DNA of 64,000 bases, taken from contig CAWIMB010000002.1 in assembly GCA_963837155.1 (NCBI GenBank), forward strand, positions 372,001 to 436,000, given 5' to 3'. This DNA comes from DASQHW01 sp963837155. Lineage in GTDB: Bacteria; Actinomycetota; Acidimicrobiia; IMCC26256; PALSA-610. Numbering within the stretch: position 1 is the stretch's first letter; each line of letters begins with the position of its first letter. Below are positions 43,564 through 53,044 of this stretch, in pieces. The notes beneath the pieces are model-generated. The model did no database searches. It was given only the letters and a program-made list of their open reading frames with translations, and was not told where the DNA came from. A program made the position numbers and the translations under genes.

Positions 43564-46162
43564 ATGGCAGCAGAGACCGAAAGCGCGGACGAACAAGAGG
43601 AACAGCGACCGTCTCCACGCGGCCTCGTCCGCCTGTGGCTGATGGCGGGCGCGATGGCCGCGGGTGCGGTCGGGCTTGCCCTCGCGACCGACCTCACGGG
43701 AAAGGGCGCGTTCGTGCGCTCGGTCCACGTGCCGTGGCTGGTGTTCACCGTCGGCTTCGTGCTCACCACGCGGTACATGCTGAACCTGCAGTTCCGCAGC
43801 GAGACCCACACGGTGATCCTGGACGAGATCCTCCTCGTGCTCGGGTTCTTCGTGCTCGCCCCGACTCATCTCGTCGCCGCACAACTCGTCGGCGCGCTGC
43901 TCGTGCTCGTCATCCACCACCGCCTGCCGATCTTGAAGATCGCGGTGAACCTCTCGCAGTTCGCGCTGGGAACGGTCGCGGCGACCATCGTCTTCCGGGC
44001 GATCGCGGACCCGGCGCATCCGTTGTCGGAACGCAACTGGCTCGCAGCGCTCGTCGCGTGCTTGGTCTTGTCGACGATCGCGATGCTTGCGATCGGCGCC
44101 GCGATCGCGATCACCGAGGGTCGCGTCGAGGTGCGCGGTCTCACGCGTGCGTACGTGCTCGGCGTCGCCGGCACGGTGGTCAACACCTTGCTCGGCATCA
44201 TGGCCGTGATCGTGCTCGCTCGCTCCGCGTACGGTTTGGCGTTGCTCGCCGGTCCCGTGCTCATCGTGTTCGTCGCGTACTCGCGCGTACCTCTCGGAGC
44301 GCTCGAAGAGCGCCGGCCTCGAGTTCCTCTACTCGGCGTCGGAGGTGCTCAACAGCGCGCGGGACTTCGAAGCCGGCCTCCTCGACCTCCTCGACTTCGC
44401 TCGCGACACGTTCCACGCCGAAGTGGCCGAGATCGTCGTGAGAGGCGAGCCGGATGGGACCGACTACAGCACCGGCGCTGGTCCGGGGATCACACGTCGC
44501 GCGCTGGCGCCGGTCGAAGGTACGGATAGCGCCGCGGTGCTCGAAGCTGCTGCCCACGCAACCGACGCAATCATCGTGCGACCCGTGGCCGGGTCTGTGC
44601 TCGCGCGGCGGGACGGCTTCGACTGCGGCTCGGTGCTCGTCTGCGCGCTGACCGACGAGTCCGGCATTCGCGGCGCGGTCCTCGTCGGTCGCGGTACCGC
44701 CGCCGAGCCCTTCAGCCGCGAAGAGTTGCGTCTGTTCGAGACCTTCGCCAACCACCTCGGCACAACCCTCGAGAAGGCACGGCTGAACACGTCGCTCGCG
44801 CAGCTGCGCGAGGCCAAGCAGGAGCTCGCCTACCAGGCGTACCACGACTCGCTGACCGGCCTCGCGAACCGATCGCTCTTCGCAGAACGAGTCGACGAGG
44901 CGCTCGCACGAGTCGGCGACGAGGGTGCGCGCGTCGCCGTGCTGTTCATCGACCTCGACGACTTCAAGACCGTGAACGACACGATGGGCCACGCCGCCGG
45001 CGACGCCCTCCTCGGGGAAGTCGGGCGCCGCATCCAGGGCTGCATCGGTGACGACGACACAGCGGCGCGCCTCGGCGGCGACGAGTTCGCGGTGCTGTTG
45101 CCGAACCTCGCCCATGACGTCGAAGCGCGCACTGTTGCGGAACGGATCCTGGTCGCCCTGGGCGACCCGATCGACGTCGAGGGACAGCCGGTCGTCACCC
45201 ATGCCAGCATCGGCATCGCGTCCCAGGACGGCGCCGCCGACGCTGCCGAGCTGATGCAGCACGCCGACGTCGCGATGTACACCGCGAAGCGGGACGGCAA
45301 GGGCCGGTTCAACGAGTTCGAACCGACGATGAGCCTGAGCGTCGCGAACCGGCACCGCATGAAGGTCGGGCTGGAGCGCGCACTGAACTCGAACGAGTTC
45401 ATCGTGCACTACCAGCCGGTGATCGACGTCGCGACCGGCGAGCTCGCAGCGGTGGAAGCCCTGCTCCGCTGGAAGGACCCGACGCGCGGCCTCCGGACAC
45501 CGACGGAGTTCGTCGGCGTGGCCGAGGACACCGGGTTGATCGTTCCGATCGGCCGCATGGTGCTCACCGAGGCGTGCCGCCAGGCTGCGCAATGGACGAA
45601 GCTGAAGCCCGACCTGCGCGTGTACGTCAACCTCTCGACTCGCCAGCTCGCCGACCCAGACATCGTCGGCGACGTGTGTTCTGCGCTCGCGACGTCCGGC
45701 CTGCGGCCCGAGCAACTCCAGCTCGAGGTCACGGAGACGGCGATGGTGCAGGACATCGACCATGCATCCGCAACGCTCGAGGCACTGAAATCAATCGGCG
45801 TCGGCGTCGCGATCGACGACTTTGGCACCGGGTTCTCGTCGCTCAGCTATCTGCGGCAGCTCCCGATCGATGTGCTGAAGATCGCGAAGCCCATCGTCGA
45901 CTCCATCTGTGACTCCACCGAGGACGCCGCGTTCGTGCGGGGCATCGTCGAGCTCGGCCACGTCGTTGGGATGCGTGTGATCGCCGAAGGTGTCGAGCGC
46001 GTCGAGCAGTACGCGCACCTCGTTGACATGGGTTGCGACTTCGTGCAGGGGTACTACTACGCCTCGTCGATGGATCCCGACGAAGTCACGCGGATTCTTG
46101 CGAACGCGGTGCGGGTGCCGGAAGAGGTGCGGCGCGGCGAGTACGCGCCAAGCCCAAACTAG
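43564..46162 (+). CDS. Membrane GAF-GGDEF-EAL c-di-GMP turnover protein 2, frameshifted
   Basis: ATG 43564 is preceded by AGGAG at 6 bases (ATG 43534 lacks one). Architecture equals protein 1: about seven helices (residues 20-230), GAF-like part, GGDEF (RLGGDEFAVLLPN) and EAL (VEALLRW, NLSTRQLAD, DDFGTGFSSLSYLRQ, IAEGVE). The frame changes at CTCGCGCGTAC (44280-44290) with one base too many; without it the sequence reads YLSERSKSAGLEFLYSASEVL as in protein 1. Close similarity to protein 1 over the whole length indicates duplication. It is probably co-transcribed with subtilase 4. Confidence 0.87.
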
Positions 46163-46170
46163 GGTTTCGT

Positions 46171-46191
46171 CGACGAACCAGAGGTTCGTCG
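46171..46191. terminator. Hairpin between convergent genes
   Basis: CGACGAACC (46171-46179), loop AGA, GGTTCGTCG (46183-46191): perfect 9-bp stem between GGDEF-EAL 2 and the alpha/beta-hydrolase. Confidence 0.65.
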
Positions 46192-46195
46192 GCCT

Positions 46196-46881
46196 TCAGA
46201 GTGTGGCGTCGATGAACTCGAGCGCGGCGTCGATGCACGCGAACTCGCTGGTCACACGGAAGTGATCGATGCCGGGCAGCACGCGGAGCTCGGCGTTTGG
46301 GAGCGCGTCGACCAGCGGGTCGGGTGGTCCTGCGAAGTCGCGGTCCCCGATGATCACGAGTGTCGGGCACGTCACGCGCGCGAGCTCCTCGACGGTGAAC
46401 GGGCTGCGCGTGCGGCGAAGACAGGCCGCCATCGCGAGCGGATCGTTGCCGGCGCTCACGGCCAGCTGCACGAACAGCCGCGCGGTGAGGTCCTCGGGCA
46501 CAGCGCCACGCTCGAAGGCGTCGGCGAGCGGTCGAGACTCCTCGTCGCGGAAAAGGTTTGCACCGACCCCGATCACGACGAGGCGGCCGAAGCGCGATGC
46601 GTCCGCGCGGCGACGCGCAACAACAGCTGAGCACCGAGCGAGAAGCCGATCGCGTCACAGGGCTCGTCGGGGAGCACGCACTCGACCGATTGCTCCAGAT
46701 CCGCATACGCGGCCGGGTCGTGCGGTGCCTCGGCCGTCCCGTGCCCGAGCACGTCGACGGGGATGACGCGCCGTCCGGCATCGGCGAGCAGGTCGATCCA
46801 ACCTGCGGTCCGCCATCCGTGCTCGAACGACGAACCCAAGCCATGCACAAGGACCACTGGCTCGCTCCGCGTCAGACCCAT
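46196..46881 (-). CDS. Alpha/beta-hydrolase, frameshifted
   Basis: The N-terminal frame from 46881 gives VVLVHGLGSSFEHGW (oxyanion region), VDVLGHGTAE and AIGFSLGAQLLLRVAART, with Ser in the nucleophile elbow GFSLG. After GCGCG at 46592-46596, where an extra GC pair must be dropped, the other frame continues with VVIGVGANLF, PTLVIIGDRDFAGPPDP (acid residue) and LPGIDHFRVT (catalytic His) to the stop at 46196. The joined protein of about 228 residues is a typical small esterase/hydrolase. It is divergent from the MBL-fold gene, starts facing each other at CATATG. Confidence 0.78.
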
Positions 46882-46899
46882 ATGCGTAGCGTTGCAGCT

Positions 46900-47736
46900 G
46901 TGAGCGTGTGGCAGGAAGTTGGCGACGGGTGCTACCGCCGCCGCTACGAGCGTTACGACGTGAACGTCGCCGTCGTGCGTGGTTCGGACGGACTGCTGCT
47001 CTTCGACACGCGGGGCTCACCGGTGCAAGGAGACGAGTTGCGCCGCGAACTGGCGGAGCTCGACCGGCGACCCGTACGGCACATCGTGAACAGCCATTGG
47101 CATTTCGACCATGTGCTCGGCAATCAGTGCTTCACCGGGCACGTCGAGCCCGCGCGCTGGGGTCATCCCGGTCTGAACGAGATGTTCGACCGGCACCGGG
47201 AGATGGCGCTGGAATGGGCATGCCGCTACGACGTCGACCTCGCCGGTGAGCTCGGGGACCTCGTGCTGACACTGCCGAACCGCGCCGTCGCGAGCCACGA
47301 GGTCGTTGATCTCGGCGACCGCGTGGTCGAGCTCGTGCACTACGGCCGGGGCCACACCGGCCACGATGTCGTCGCCCACGTTCGCTCCGCCCGCGTGCTC
47401 CTCGCCGGCGATCTGCTCGAGGAATCGGCGCCGCCCGCGTACGCCGCCGACTGCTTTCCGATCGCGTGGGCGAACACGGTGACGGCGATGCTCGACGCCG
47501 CGGACGAGGCCACCACGATCGTTCCCGGTCACGGCGACACGATGACGACCGCGCTCGCGCGCACCCAGGCGGACGCGATCGCGATCGTCGCCCGCACGAT
47601 TCGCGCGCTGCACACCGCGGGCGAACCGCCCGAGCAGGCGTTGGACGCGGCGACCGAGCAGTGGCCGTTCCCAACCCACGTCCTTCACGATGCACTGCAC
47701 CGCGGATACGCCGAACTGGACGGCACCGCGGAGTAG
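46900..47736 (+). CDS. Metallo-beta-lactamase fold hydrolase
   Basis: About 278 residues. Zinc-site motif IVNSHWHFDHVLGNQCF (HxHxDH), GRGHTGHDVV, LLAGDLLEE (bridging Asp) and VPGHGDTM (last His). This is the glyoxalase II/MBL class without lactamase-specific features; no signal peptide. I prefer GTG 46900 (VSVWQEVGDGCYRRRYERYD) because ATG 46882 abuts the divergent gene's start codon. The C-terminal helices (EPPEQALDAATEQWPF) recall alkylsulfatase- or quorum-quenching-type MBL proteins. The substrate is unknown. Confidence 0.82.
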   Translation: MSVWQEVGDGCYRRRYERYDVNVAVVRGSDGLLLFDTRGSPVQGDELRRELAELDRRPVRHIVNSHWHFDHVLGNQCFTGHVEPARWGHPGLNEMFDRHREMALEWACRYDVDLAGELGDLVLTLPNRAVASHEVVDLGDRVVELVHYGRGHTGHDVVAHVRSARVLLAGDLLEESAPPAYAADCFPIAWANTVTAMLDAADEATTIVPGHGDTMTTALARTQADAIAIVARTIRALHTAGEPPEQALDAATEQWPFPTHVLHDALHRGYAELDGTAE

Positions 47737-47756
47737 GCACATACCCTGCGAGGCGC

Positions 47757-49199
47757 ATGCCGCGGTCGCCGTTCAACATGCAATACAAGTGGGTCGTTGC
47801 CGTCGTCTTCGTCTGCGGCATGTTCCTCGACATCATGGACACGACGATTGTGAACGTCGCGCTGCCAACGTTGCAGCGTGAGTTCCATACCACGACCGCG
47901 TCGGTGGAGTGGGTCGTCCTCGGCTACTTGTTGTCGCTCGCCGTGTGGATTCCTGCGTCGGGTTGGATCGGTGATCGGATCGGCACGAAGAAGGTGTTCT
48001 TGTTCGCGCTCGCGACGTTCACGCTTGCTTCCGCGCTGTGTGGCCAGGCGCACGGCCTTGGCGAGCTCGTGGCATTTCGGGTGTTGCAAGGCGTCGGCGG
48101 CGGCATGTTGGTACCCGTCGGCACGGCGATGCTGTTTCGCGCGTTTCCACCCATCGAGCGGGCCAAGGCGTCGACCGTCTTGATCATCCCGACGGTGCTC
48201 GCCCCCGCGCTCGGTCCGGTCGTCGGCGGCTGGCTTGTCACCGACGTGTCGTGGCGATGGATCTTCTACGTCAATCTGCCCGTCGGCGTGTTCGGCTTCG
48301 TCGTCGGCGCGTTGTTCCTGCGAGAACATCGCGAGGGGAAGGCGGGACGGTTCGACGTTCCCGGCTTCGTGTTGTCGGGCGCGGGCCTCGCGCTGGTCCT
48401 CTACGCGTTGTCGCAGGGTCCCGAGAAGGGTTGGCGCTCCCCGCCGGTGCTCGTGACGGGCATCACCGGCACGTTGTTCTTCGTGTTGCTCGTCGTCGTC
48501 GAGACGCACATTCCGGAGCCGATGCTGGCGTTGCGTCTGTTCCGTGAGCGAATGTTCCGGAACTCGAACATCGTGCTCACGCTGACCTACGCGAGCTTCG
48601 CGGGAACGCTGTTTCTGCTGCCGCTGTTTCTGCAACAGTTGCGCGGCCTCAGCGCGTTGGAGTCGGGCCTCACGACGTTTCCGCAAGCGATTGGCGTGAT
48701 CATCTCGAGCCAGCTTGTCGGCCGGCTGTATCAGCGCGTCGGGCCTCGACGTCTGATCTTTTTCGGAATGGTCGGCATGTCTGCGGTCACGATGCTGCTT
48801 GCGTTCGTCGGCCTGGGAACCGACTTGTGGTGGATCCGCACGATCATGTTCGGCCGAGGAATCTGTATGGCGTTCGCCTTCGTGCCGCTGCAAGCCGCGA
48901 CGTACGCGAACATCTCACCGGCCGACACGGGCCGCGCGTCGGCGATTTACTCCACCGTGCGCCAGGTTTCCGCCGCGCTCGGAGTCGCGGCACTGACGAC
49001 GGTCTTGCTCACGCGCGCGAACGCCGCGCACGGGAAATCGGGGGCCCTCGCGGGCTTCCATGCCGCATTCTTCAGCGCGGCATGCCTCGTCATGTGCGCC
49101 GCGGTCGCCGGACTTCTGATCCGCGACGAGGACGCGGCGTCCACGCTGCGGGCAAGCCCGAGCCCGGACAAGCCTGTGTTGGCCGCCGCCGGCGACTAG
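47757..49199 (+). CDS. MFS drug/solute exporter, DHA2 (EmrB/QacA) type
   Basis: 480 residues from ATG 47757 with 14 predicted helices. First helix FVCGMFLDIMDTTIVNVALPTL carries the D-x-x-I-V-N-V-A-L-P signature of DHA2 exporters. Motif A is SGWIGDRIGTKKVF and motif C-like GTAMLFRAFPPIERAKAS/PTVLAPALGPVVGGWL. The family uses the proton gradient to export drugs or toxic compounds. It lies 20 bases after the MBL-fold gene on the same strand; the frame is open upstream within that gene, but membrane homology begins at MPRSPFNM. Confidence 0.9.
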   Translation: MPRSPFNMQYKWVVAVVFVCGMFLDIMDTTIVNVALPTLQREFHTTTASVEWVVLGYLLSLAVWIPASGWIGDRIGTKKVFLFALATFTLASALCGQAHGLGELVAFRVLQGVGGGMLVPVGTAMLFRAFPPIERAKASTVLIIPTVLAPALGPVVGGWLVTDVSWRWIFYVNLPVGVFGFVVGALFLREHREGKAGRFDVPGFVLSGAGLALVLYALSQGPEKGWRSPPVLVTGITGTLFFVLLVVVETHIPEPMLALRLFRERMFRNSNIVLTLTYASFAGTLFLLPLFLQQLRGLSALESGLTTFPQAIGVIISSQLVGRLYQRVGPRRLIFFGMVGMSAVTMLLAFVGLGTDLWWIRTIMFGRGICMAFAFVPLQAATYANISPADTGRASAIYSTVRQVSAALGVAALTTVLLTRANAAHGKSGALAGFHAAFFSAACLVMCAAVAGLLIRDEDAASTLRASPSPDKPVLAAAGD

Positions 49200-49207
49200 T
49201 TCAATAA

Positions 49208-49276
49208 TTAGCGCAGAACGCCGACGAGCAGCAGGATGACGAGAATGAGGACGATGACTCCGACGCTGATGTACAC
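49208..49276 (-). CDS. 22-residue single-helix membrane peptide
   Basis: Minus-strand GTG at 49276 preceded by GAGGAAG; reads VYISVGVIVLILVILLLVGVLR and stops at TAA (49210-49208). One hydrophobic helix with a terminal Arg, the pattern of tiny conserved actinobacterial membrane peptides. It stands alone between the MFS gene and the DUF3089 gene. Function unknown; too short for most gene finders. Confidence 0.6.
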   Translation of the reverse strand: MYISVGVIVLILVILLLVGVLR

Positions 49277-49392
49277 GGCTTCCTCGCTTTCATGCGTCAA
49301 TCTTCGTGCGTCAACCGCAGGGCATACCCACCCATGAACGCGCGAGAAACGGCAGAGGTGTGTGGTCGCGTGCGCGCGGGTATCGGCGCGTC

Positions 49393-50508
49393 ATGACTGC
49401 ATTGCGTCGCACATGCATCGCGCTCGTTTCCGTGCTCTTGACGTTGGGCATGCTTGCGGGGCCCGCCGCGGCGGCGCCCGCGACGGTGTGGTTGTGCCGG
49501 CCGGGATTGCCGAACGATCCGTGCGCGCCCGGCTTTTCGATCACGCGTTACAACGCGAACGGTCGCGTGACGGCCGTGAAGCAAGTACCGAACAAGTTCA
49601 CGAAGATCGATTGCTTCTACGTGTACCCGACGACGAGCGATCAGCCGGGTCCGCAAGCGAGCTTCGACATCCGTCCAGAGTTGCGTTCGATCGCGCTCTA
49701 CCAGGCCGCGCGGTTCTCGAGCGAGTGCCGCGTGTTCGCGCCGATCTACCGCCAGATCACGATCTCGGGTCTCTTCAGCGGTGAAACCACACCCGCGATG
49801 CGCGAGACCGCGTACCAAGACGTACGCAACGCATGGCTCGACTACCTCGCGCACGACAACTTCGGCCGCGGCGTCGTGTTCGTCGGACATTCTCAAGGTG
49901 CGGGAGTACTGCGCCGGCTGCTCAGCGAGGAAGTCGACCCGAAACCGGCGGTGCGCGACCTCCTGGTGTCGGCGATCCTGCTCGGCGGCAACGTCACGGT
50001 GAAGAAGGGTCAGGACGCGGGCGGCGACTTCCAAAACATTCCCGCGTGCCGGAAGCGCTCGCAGTTCGGCTGTGTCATCGCCTTTTCGACGTTCGACGAA
50101 CCCGTGCCGTCCGGCAGCTTCTTCGGCCGCACCAGCAATCCCGACCTCGAGGTGCTGTGCACGAACCCGGCCTCGCTGCGCGGTGGTTCCGGGAAGGTCA
50201 CGTCGAGTCAGCCGACCGAGCCGTTCGCGCCGGGTTCGGTCATCGGCGCGGTCCTGAAGCTCGTGGGCGCGCCGCCGATCACGGCGACGACCGACTGGGT
50301 CGAATATCGCAATGCGTATCGAGCGCGGTGCTCGTCCGACGGTGGCGCCAACGTGCTACAGGTGACGCCCCTCGGGAGTTCCCCCACGTTGCATCCGAGC
50401 CCGGACGCAACGTGGGGACTGCACCTCGTTGACGGCAACATCGCGCTCGGCGACTTCGTCAAGCTCGTACACAAGCAAGCCGCCCGCTGGGTGCACAACC
50501 ACCGGTAG
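49393..50508 (+). CDS. Secreted DUF3089 lipase-like protein
   Basis: 371 residues from ATG 49393. Signal peptide TCIALVSVLLTLGMLAGPAAAAPA. DUF3089 features: ATVWLCRPGLPNDPC, DCFYVYPTTS, CRVFAPIYRQITI, and the nucleophile elbow VVFVGHSQGAGVL. Near the C-terminus WGLHLVDGNIALGDFVKLV has the likely catalytic His. It is an alpha/beta-hydrolase expected to cleave esters or lipids outside the cell. Cys pairs suggest disulfides. It converges with the VOC gene 4 bases away. Confidence 0.85.
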   Translation: MTALRRTCIALVSVLLTLGMLAGPAAAAPATVWLCRPGLPNDPCAPGFSITRYNANGRVTAVKQVPNKFTKIDCFYVYPTTSDQPGPQASFDIRPELRSIALYQAARFSSECRVFAPIYRQITISGLFSGETTPAMRETAYQDVRNAWLDYLAHDNFGRGVVFVGHSQGAGVLRRLLSEEVDPKPAVRDLLVSAILLGGNVTVKKGQDAGGDFQNIPACRKRSQFGCVIAFSTFDEPVPSGSFFGRTSNPDLEVLCTNPASLRGGSGKVTSSQPTEPFAPGSVIGAVLKLVGAPPITATTDWVEYRNAYRARCSSDGGANVLQVTPLGSSPTLHPSPDATWGLHLVDGNIALGDFVKLVHKQAARWVHNHR

Positions 50509-50512
50509 CGCG

Positions 50513-50971
50513 TCAGCCACCCATCGCGGCGGCGCGCTTCTGCATCTCTTCGGGTGACACGTCCTCGATGTGCGTTTGCACGCTCCACTTGTGGCCGAAC
50601 GGATCTTCGAACTCGCCGCCCCGGTCGCCGTAGAACTTGTCTTCTACCGCCCGGAGTTCTTTCGCGCCGTTGTCGATCGCGCGCTTGAACGTGCTGTCGA
50701 CGTTTTCGACGTAGACGTTGATCGTGACGGGCGATCCACCGATCTTCGTCGGGCTGTTCGCACCCATTTCCGGGAACTCGTCGGCAAGCATGATCAGACC
50801 GTCGCCGATCATCAGCTCGGCATGGCCAACCTTGCCGTCGGGTCCGCCCATCCGCATTCGCTCGGTGGCACCGAGCACCGTTGTGTAGAAGTCGATCGCC
50901 TTCGCCGCGCCATCGACGATCAAGTAAGGGCTCACGCGCGGGTATCCGTCGGGAATCGGCTTGACTGCCAT
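50513..50971 (-). CDS. VOC/glyoxalase superfamily protein (PhnB-like)
   Basis: 152 residues, GYPRVSPYLIVDGAAKAIDFYTTVLGATE at the N-terminus, GHAELMIGDGLIMLADEFPEMG, VNVDSTFKRAI-type second module and GDRGGEFEDPFGHKWSVQTH at the end. This is the PhnB-like two-module VOC fold used in glyoxalases and small-molecule resistance proteins. Metal-ligand positions are only partly conserved, so activity is unsure. ATG 50971 follows a GGAGGC ribosome site. Confidence 0.85.
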   Translation of the reverse strand: MAVKPIPDGYPRVSPYLIVDGAAKAIDFYTTVLGATERMRMGGPDGKVGHAELMIGDGLIMLADEFPEMGANSPTKIGGSPVTINVYVENVDSTFKRAIDNGAKELRAVEDKFYGDRGGEFEDPFGHKWSVQTHIEDVSPEEMQKRAAAMGG

Positions 50972-51019
50972 CGAGATGCCTCCTTCTCCGGGGAACGAGA
51001 CGCTAATGAGTGTCGAGGC

Positions 51020-51042
51020 GCGCGCCCGGCACGATTCGAGCC
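51020..51042 (-). repeat. tRNA 3'-end relic 1
   Basis: On the minus strand this 23-base piece reads as a tRNA T-arm plus 3' acceptor half (GGCTCGAATCGTGCC then GGGCGCGC). It matches relic 2 (52770-52792) at 21 of 23 positions. There is no 5' half of a tRNA. Confidence 0.5.
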
Positions 51043-51049
51043 CGCGCGA

Positions 51050-51085
51050 CGATGCCCCCTCAAGCGGGGGTTGAGGGGGGCATCG
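51050..51085. terminator. Strong GC-rich hairpin
   Basis: CGATGCCCCCTCAA (51050-51063) pairs with TTGAGGGGGGCATCG (51071-51085) with one bulged G and a 7-base loop. It lies upstream of the VOC gene and far from any plus-strand gene end. Terminator or relic of a mobile element end. Confidence 0.45.
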
Positions 51086-51395
51086 TCCGTTGGGTGCAAG
51101 GGACGCGAGTGATGACCGTCCCTCCGACCCACGCCGACCTATTGGAGTCGGTCGGTCTTGTTCAGCGACACAGAGCGGGCTTGCGCGCGCCAGTTGTCGG
51201 GCAAGGCACCAGACGTGTGGACGTAAAGCGCGCAGTGCGTTTGGCCATGGCGGTTACCAGCAGACTCGTGGGATCTTCTCACTGAGATCGTTGAGGCCGA
51301 GATCTGGGGCCGCACCATGGCCGAGGGCTAGGGCCGGGCGGAAGATATCGCTCGCAAACCGAGACCGGCAAACTTCGAGGTCCCGACGACCGCTC
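51086..51395. other. Stretch without recognised gene
   Basis: About 310 bases between the hairpin and the GAF-ANTAR stop. Short open frames overlap one another and show no family motif. No promoter is evident. Confidence 0.4.
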
Positions 51396-52097
51396 TCAGC
51401 GCAGGCGTAGTCCGAGGTTCACGATCGCGGCTGCAACGTCGTGGAGGCTTGCGTGATGGGCGCGTGTGTAGGCGCGCAGGCGCTTGAACGCTTCGTCGAT
51501 GCCGACGCCTTGGTCGGCGGCGATCATGCCCTTGGCTTGTTCGATGACGACGCGGCTTTCGAGCGCCTGTAGCAGTTGTTCGCGTATGCGCTCGGATTGC
51601 TCGAGCTGTGAGGCATTTGAGACGTAGCTGACGGCCATGTCGGCGAGGAGTTGTGCGACCTTGAGGTCGTCGTCATGCCAGTCCCGGCGTCGCACGTCGT
51701 AGATGTTCACGCTTCCGATCGTGTCGTCGCCCAGCCGCATCGGTATCGCCGCGACCGAACGGAGTCCGAGGCGCAACGCGTCCGGGACAAGTTCGGGCCA
51801 ACGAGAATCGGCACCGAGGTCGTTCGACTTCACGACGTTCCCAGTCCGGAAGGCCTCGACGCACGCGCCGTTTTGTGCGAGTTCCTGCACCCGTTCGATC
51901 TCGGTGATCATCTCGTTCGACGCCGTCACGAACCGCAGTGCGTCGCCTTCACCCAAAGACACACCGGCGCCCGCGACGCTAAGGACGTCACTGATGTGAT
52001 CGGTCAGCGAGAACAGCACGTCGGAAACGGCGTAACGGCGGACGAGAGTCCACGCGAAGTCGGACAACGCTTGGAGAAGCAGGCCTTGATCGGCCAT
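51396..52097 (-). CDS. GAF-ANTAR RNA-binding antiterminator
   Basis: From ATG 52097 (MADQGLLLQALSDFAWTLVRRY), 233 residues. The GAF domain spans about 20-165 (DVLFSLTDHISDVLSVAGAGVSL to DLKVAQLLADMA). The ANTAR domain follows: LEQSERIREQLLQALESRVVIEQAKGMIAADQGVGIDEAFKRLRAYTRAHHASLHDVA, three helices with the conserved EQAKG and FxxLRxxAR-like pattern. Such proteins bind tandem hexaloop RNA hairpins to prevent termination in response to a ligand. The target RNA is not evident nearby. Confidence 0.9.
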   Translation of the reverse strand: MADQGLLLQALSDFAWTLVRRYAVSDVLFSLTDHISDVLSVAGAGVSLGEGDALRFVTASNEMITEIERVQELAQNGACVEAFRTGNVVKSNDLGADSRWPELVPDALRLGLRSVAAIPMRLGDDTIGSVNIYDVRRRDWHDDDLKVAQLLADMAVSYVSNASQLEQSERIREQLLQALESRVVIEQAKGMIAADQGVGIDEAFKRLRAYTRAHHASLHDVAAAIVNLGLRLR

Positions 52098-52379
52098 GAC
52101 ACACCTGATTCGTCGGGGGACATGCCGGAGTGCCAGCAAGGGCCGGGCGGCGGCGCCTCAACGATCGGGGCGGTCACAACGCGACAGATGTCGGAAGCTC
52201 CCGCGGCGGAGCCGCGGGTTCCAAACGCGGCGCCGCCGGAGAAATCTCGAAACTAAAAGGATTGTTCTCGCGAACATACAACCGTTCCTCAGTCAGAGGT
52301 AGAGTCCGCGCACGGCCCCAGATCCTGGCCCCAGACCCACGCCCCAGAGCCGGCGTGGAAGCGATGACCTGGGAGCCGC

Positions 52380-52769
52380 ATGGCCACACACCTCTCGGGC
52401 GCCAATAGGCCCCAACCACCGACGCCTGCGACCGAATACGGAACGAGCGCAGACAGTCTTGTGGTCGTCGTGTCGTTCGGCCCGGACGGCGCGCGCATAC
52501 AACTGCGTGGCGAACTCGACGTGAGCAGCGTCGCCCTCTTGCACGCGCGAATCGATCAAGTCTGCAGCGTGGACTGCGTCGCTGTCGTGTTCGACGTGTC
52601 CGAGTTGACGTTCTGCGATTCGACTGGCCTTGGGGCACTGCTGCAAGCCGCCGCTCGATGCGCACAAGACGGCACGGACATGCACGTCACCGGCGCGCGC
52701 AGCGCAGTCCGGCGAGTCATCGAGATCACACACACCAAAGACGCGCTGCATCTCATCGACGAGAGCTAA
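52380..52769 (+). CDS. STAS-domain anti-anti-sigma factor
   Basis: 129 residues from ATG 52380. STAS fold: ARIQLRGELDVSSVALLHARIDQV, VVFDVSELTFCDSTGLGALLQAAARC; the Ser in CDSTGL is the usual phosphorylation site switched by anti-sigma kinases and PP2C phosphatases. An N-terminal Pro-rich stretch precedes. It is divergent from the GAF-ANTAR gene, with about 280 bases between. The stop directly touches tRNA relic 2. Confidence 0.87.
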   Translation: MATHLSGANRPQPPTPATEYGTSADSLVVVVSFGPDGARIQLRGELDVSSVALLHARIDQVCSVDCVAVVFDVSELTFCDSTGLGALLQAAARCAQDGTDMHVTGARSAVRRVIEITHTKDALHLIDES

Positions 52770-52792
52770 GCGCGCCCGGCAGGATTCGAACC
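52770..52792 (-). repeat. tRNA 3'-end relic 2
   Basis: A 23-base piece matching the 3' end of tRNA-Arg (52915-52937) at 21 of 23 bases and relic 1 at 21 of 23. Read on the minus strand it is GGTTCGAATCCTGCC plus GGGCGCGC, a T-arm with acceptor end. No further tRNA structure adjoins it. Confidence 0.6.
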
Positions 52793-52915
52793 AAAGACGC
52801 GTCCCGCGTGGGTAATCGCGGCCGTGTGGATCAGGGTGCGTCGCGGCAGCGGTCCCGCGCGAATAGGTGACAGCGGCGACTCGCGGTCTGTCGACTGAGG
52901 AGTGCTGATGAGGAG

Positions 52916-52990
52916 CGCCCCCGGCAGGACTCGAACCTGCGACCTCGTCATTAGAAGTGACTTGCTCTGTCCAAGCTGAGCTACGGAGGC
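52916..52990 (-). tRNA. tRNA-Arg (anticodon TCT)
   Basis: Minus strand: acceptor GCCTCCG pairs with CGGGGGC (one G-U), D-arm GCTC...GAGC, anticodon stem GTCA/TGAC with loop CTTCTAA and anticodon TCT, T-arm with GGTTCGAGTCC, discriminator G. No CCA encoded. It reads the rare AGA codon. Confidence 0.93.
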
Positions 52991-53044
52991 GTTGCGGCAC
53001 GAGCTTAGATCCGTACAGCTCCAGACGGGTATACTGGCAGTCAG

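Noticed and set aside
52261..52290. LexA-type SOS box at TGTTC-TCGC-GAACA
   Set aside because: Actinobacterial LexA sites have GAAC-N4-GTTC; here the half-sites are in the opposite order.
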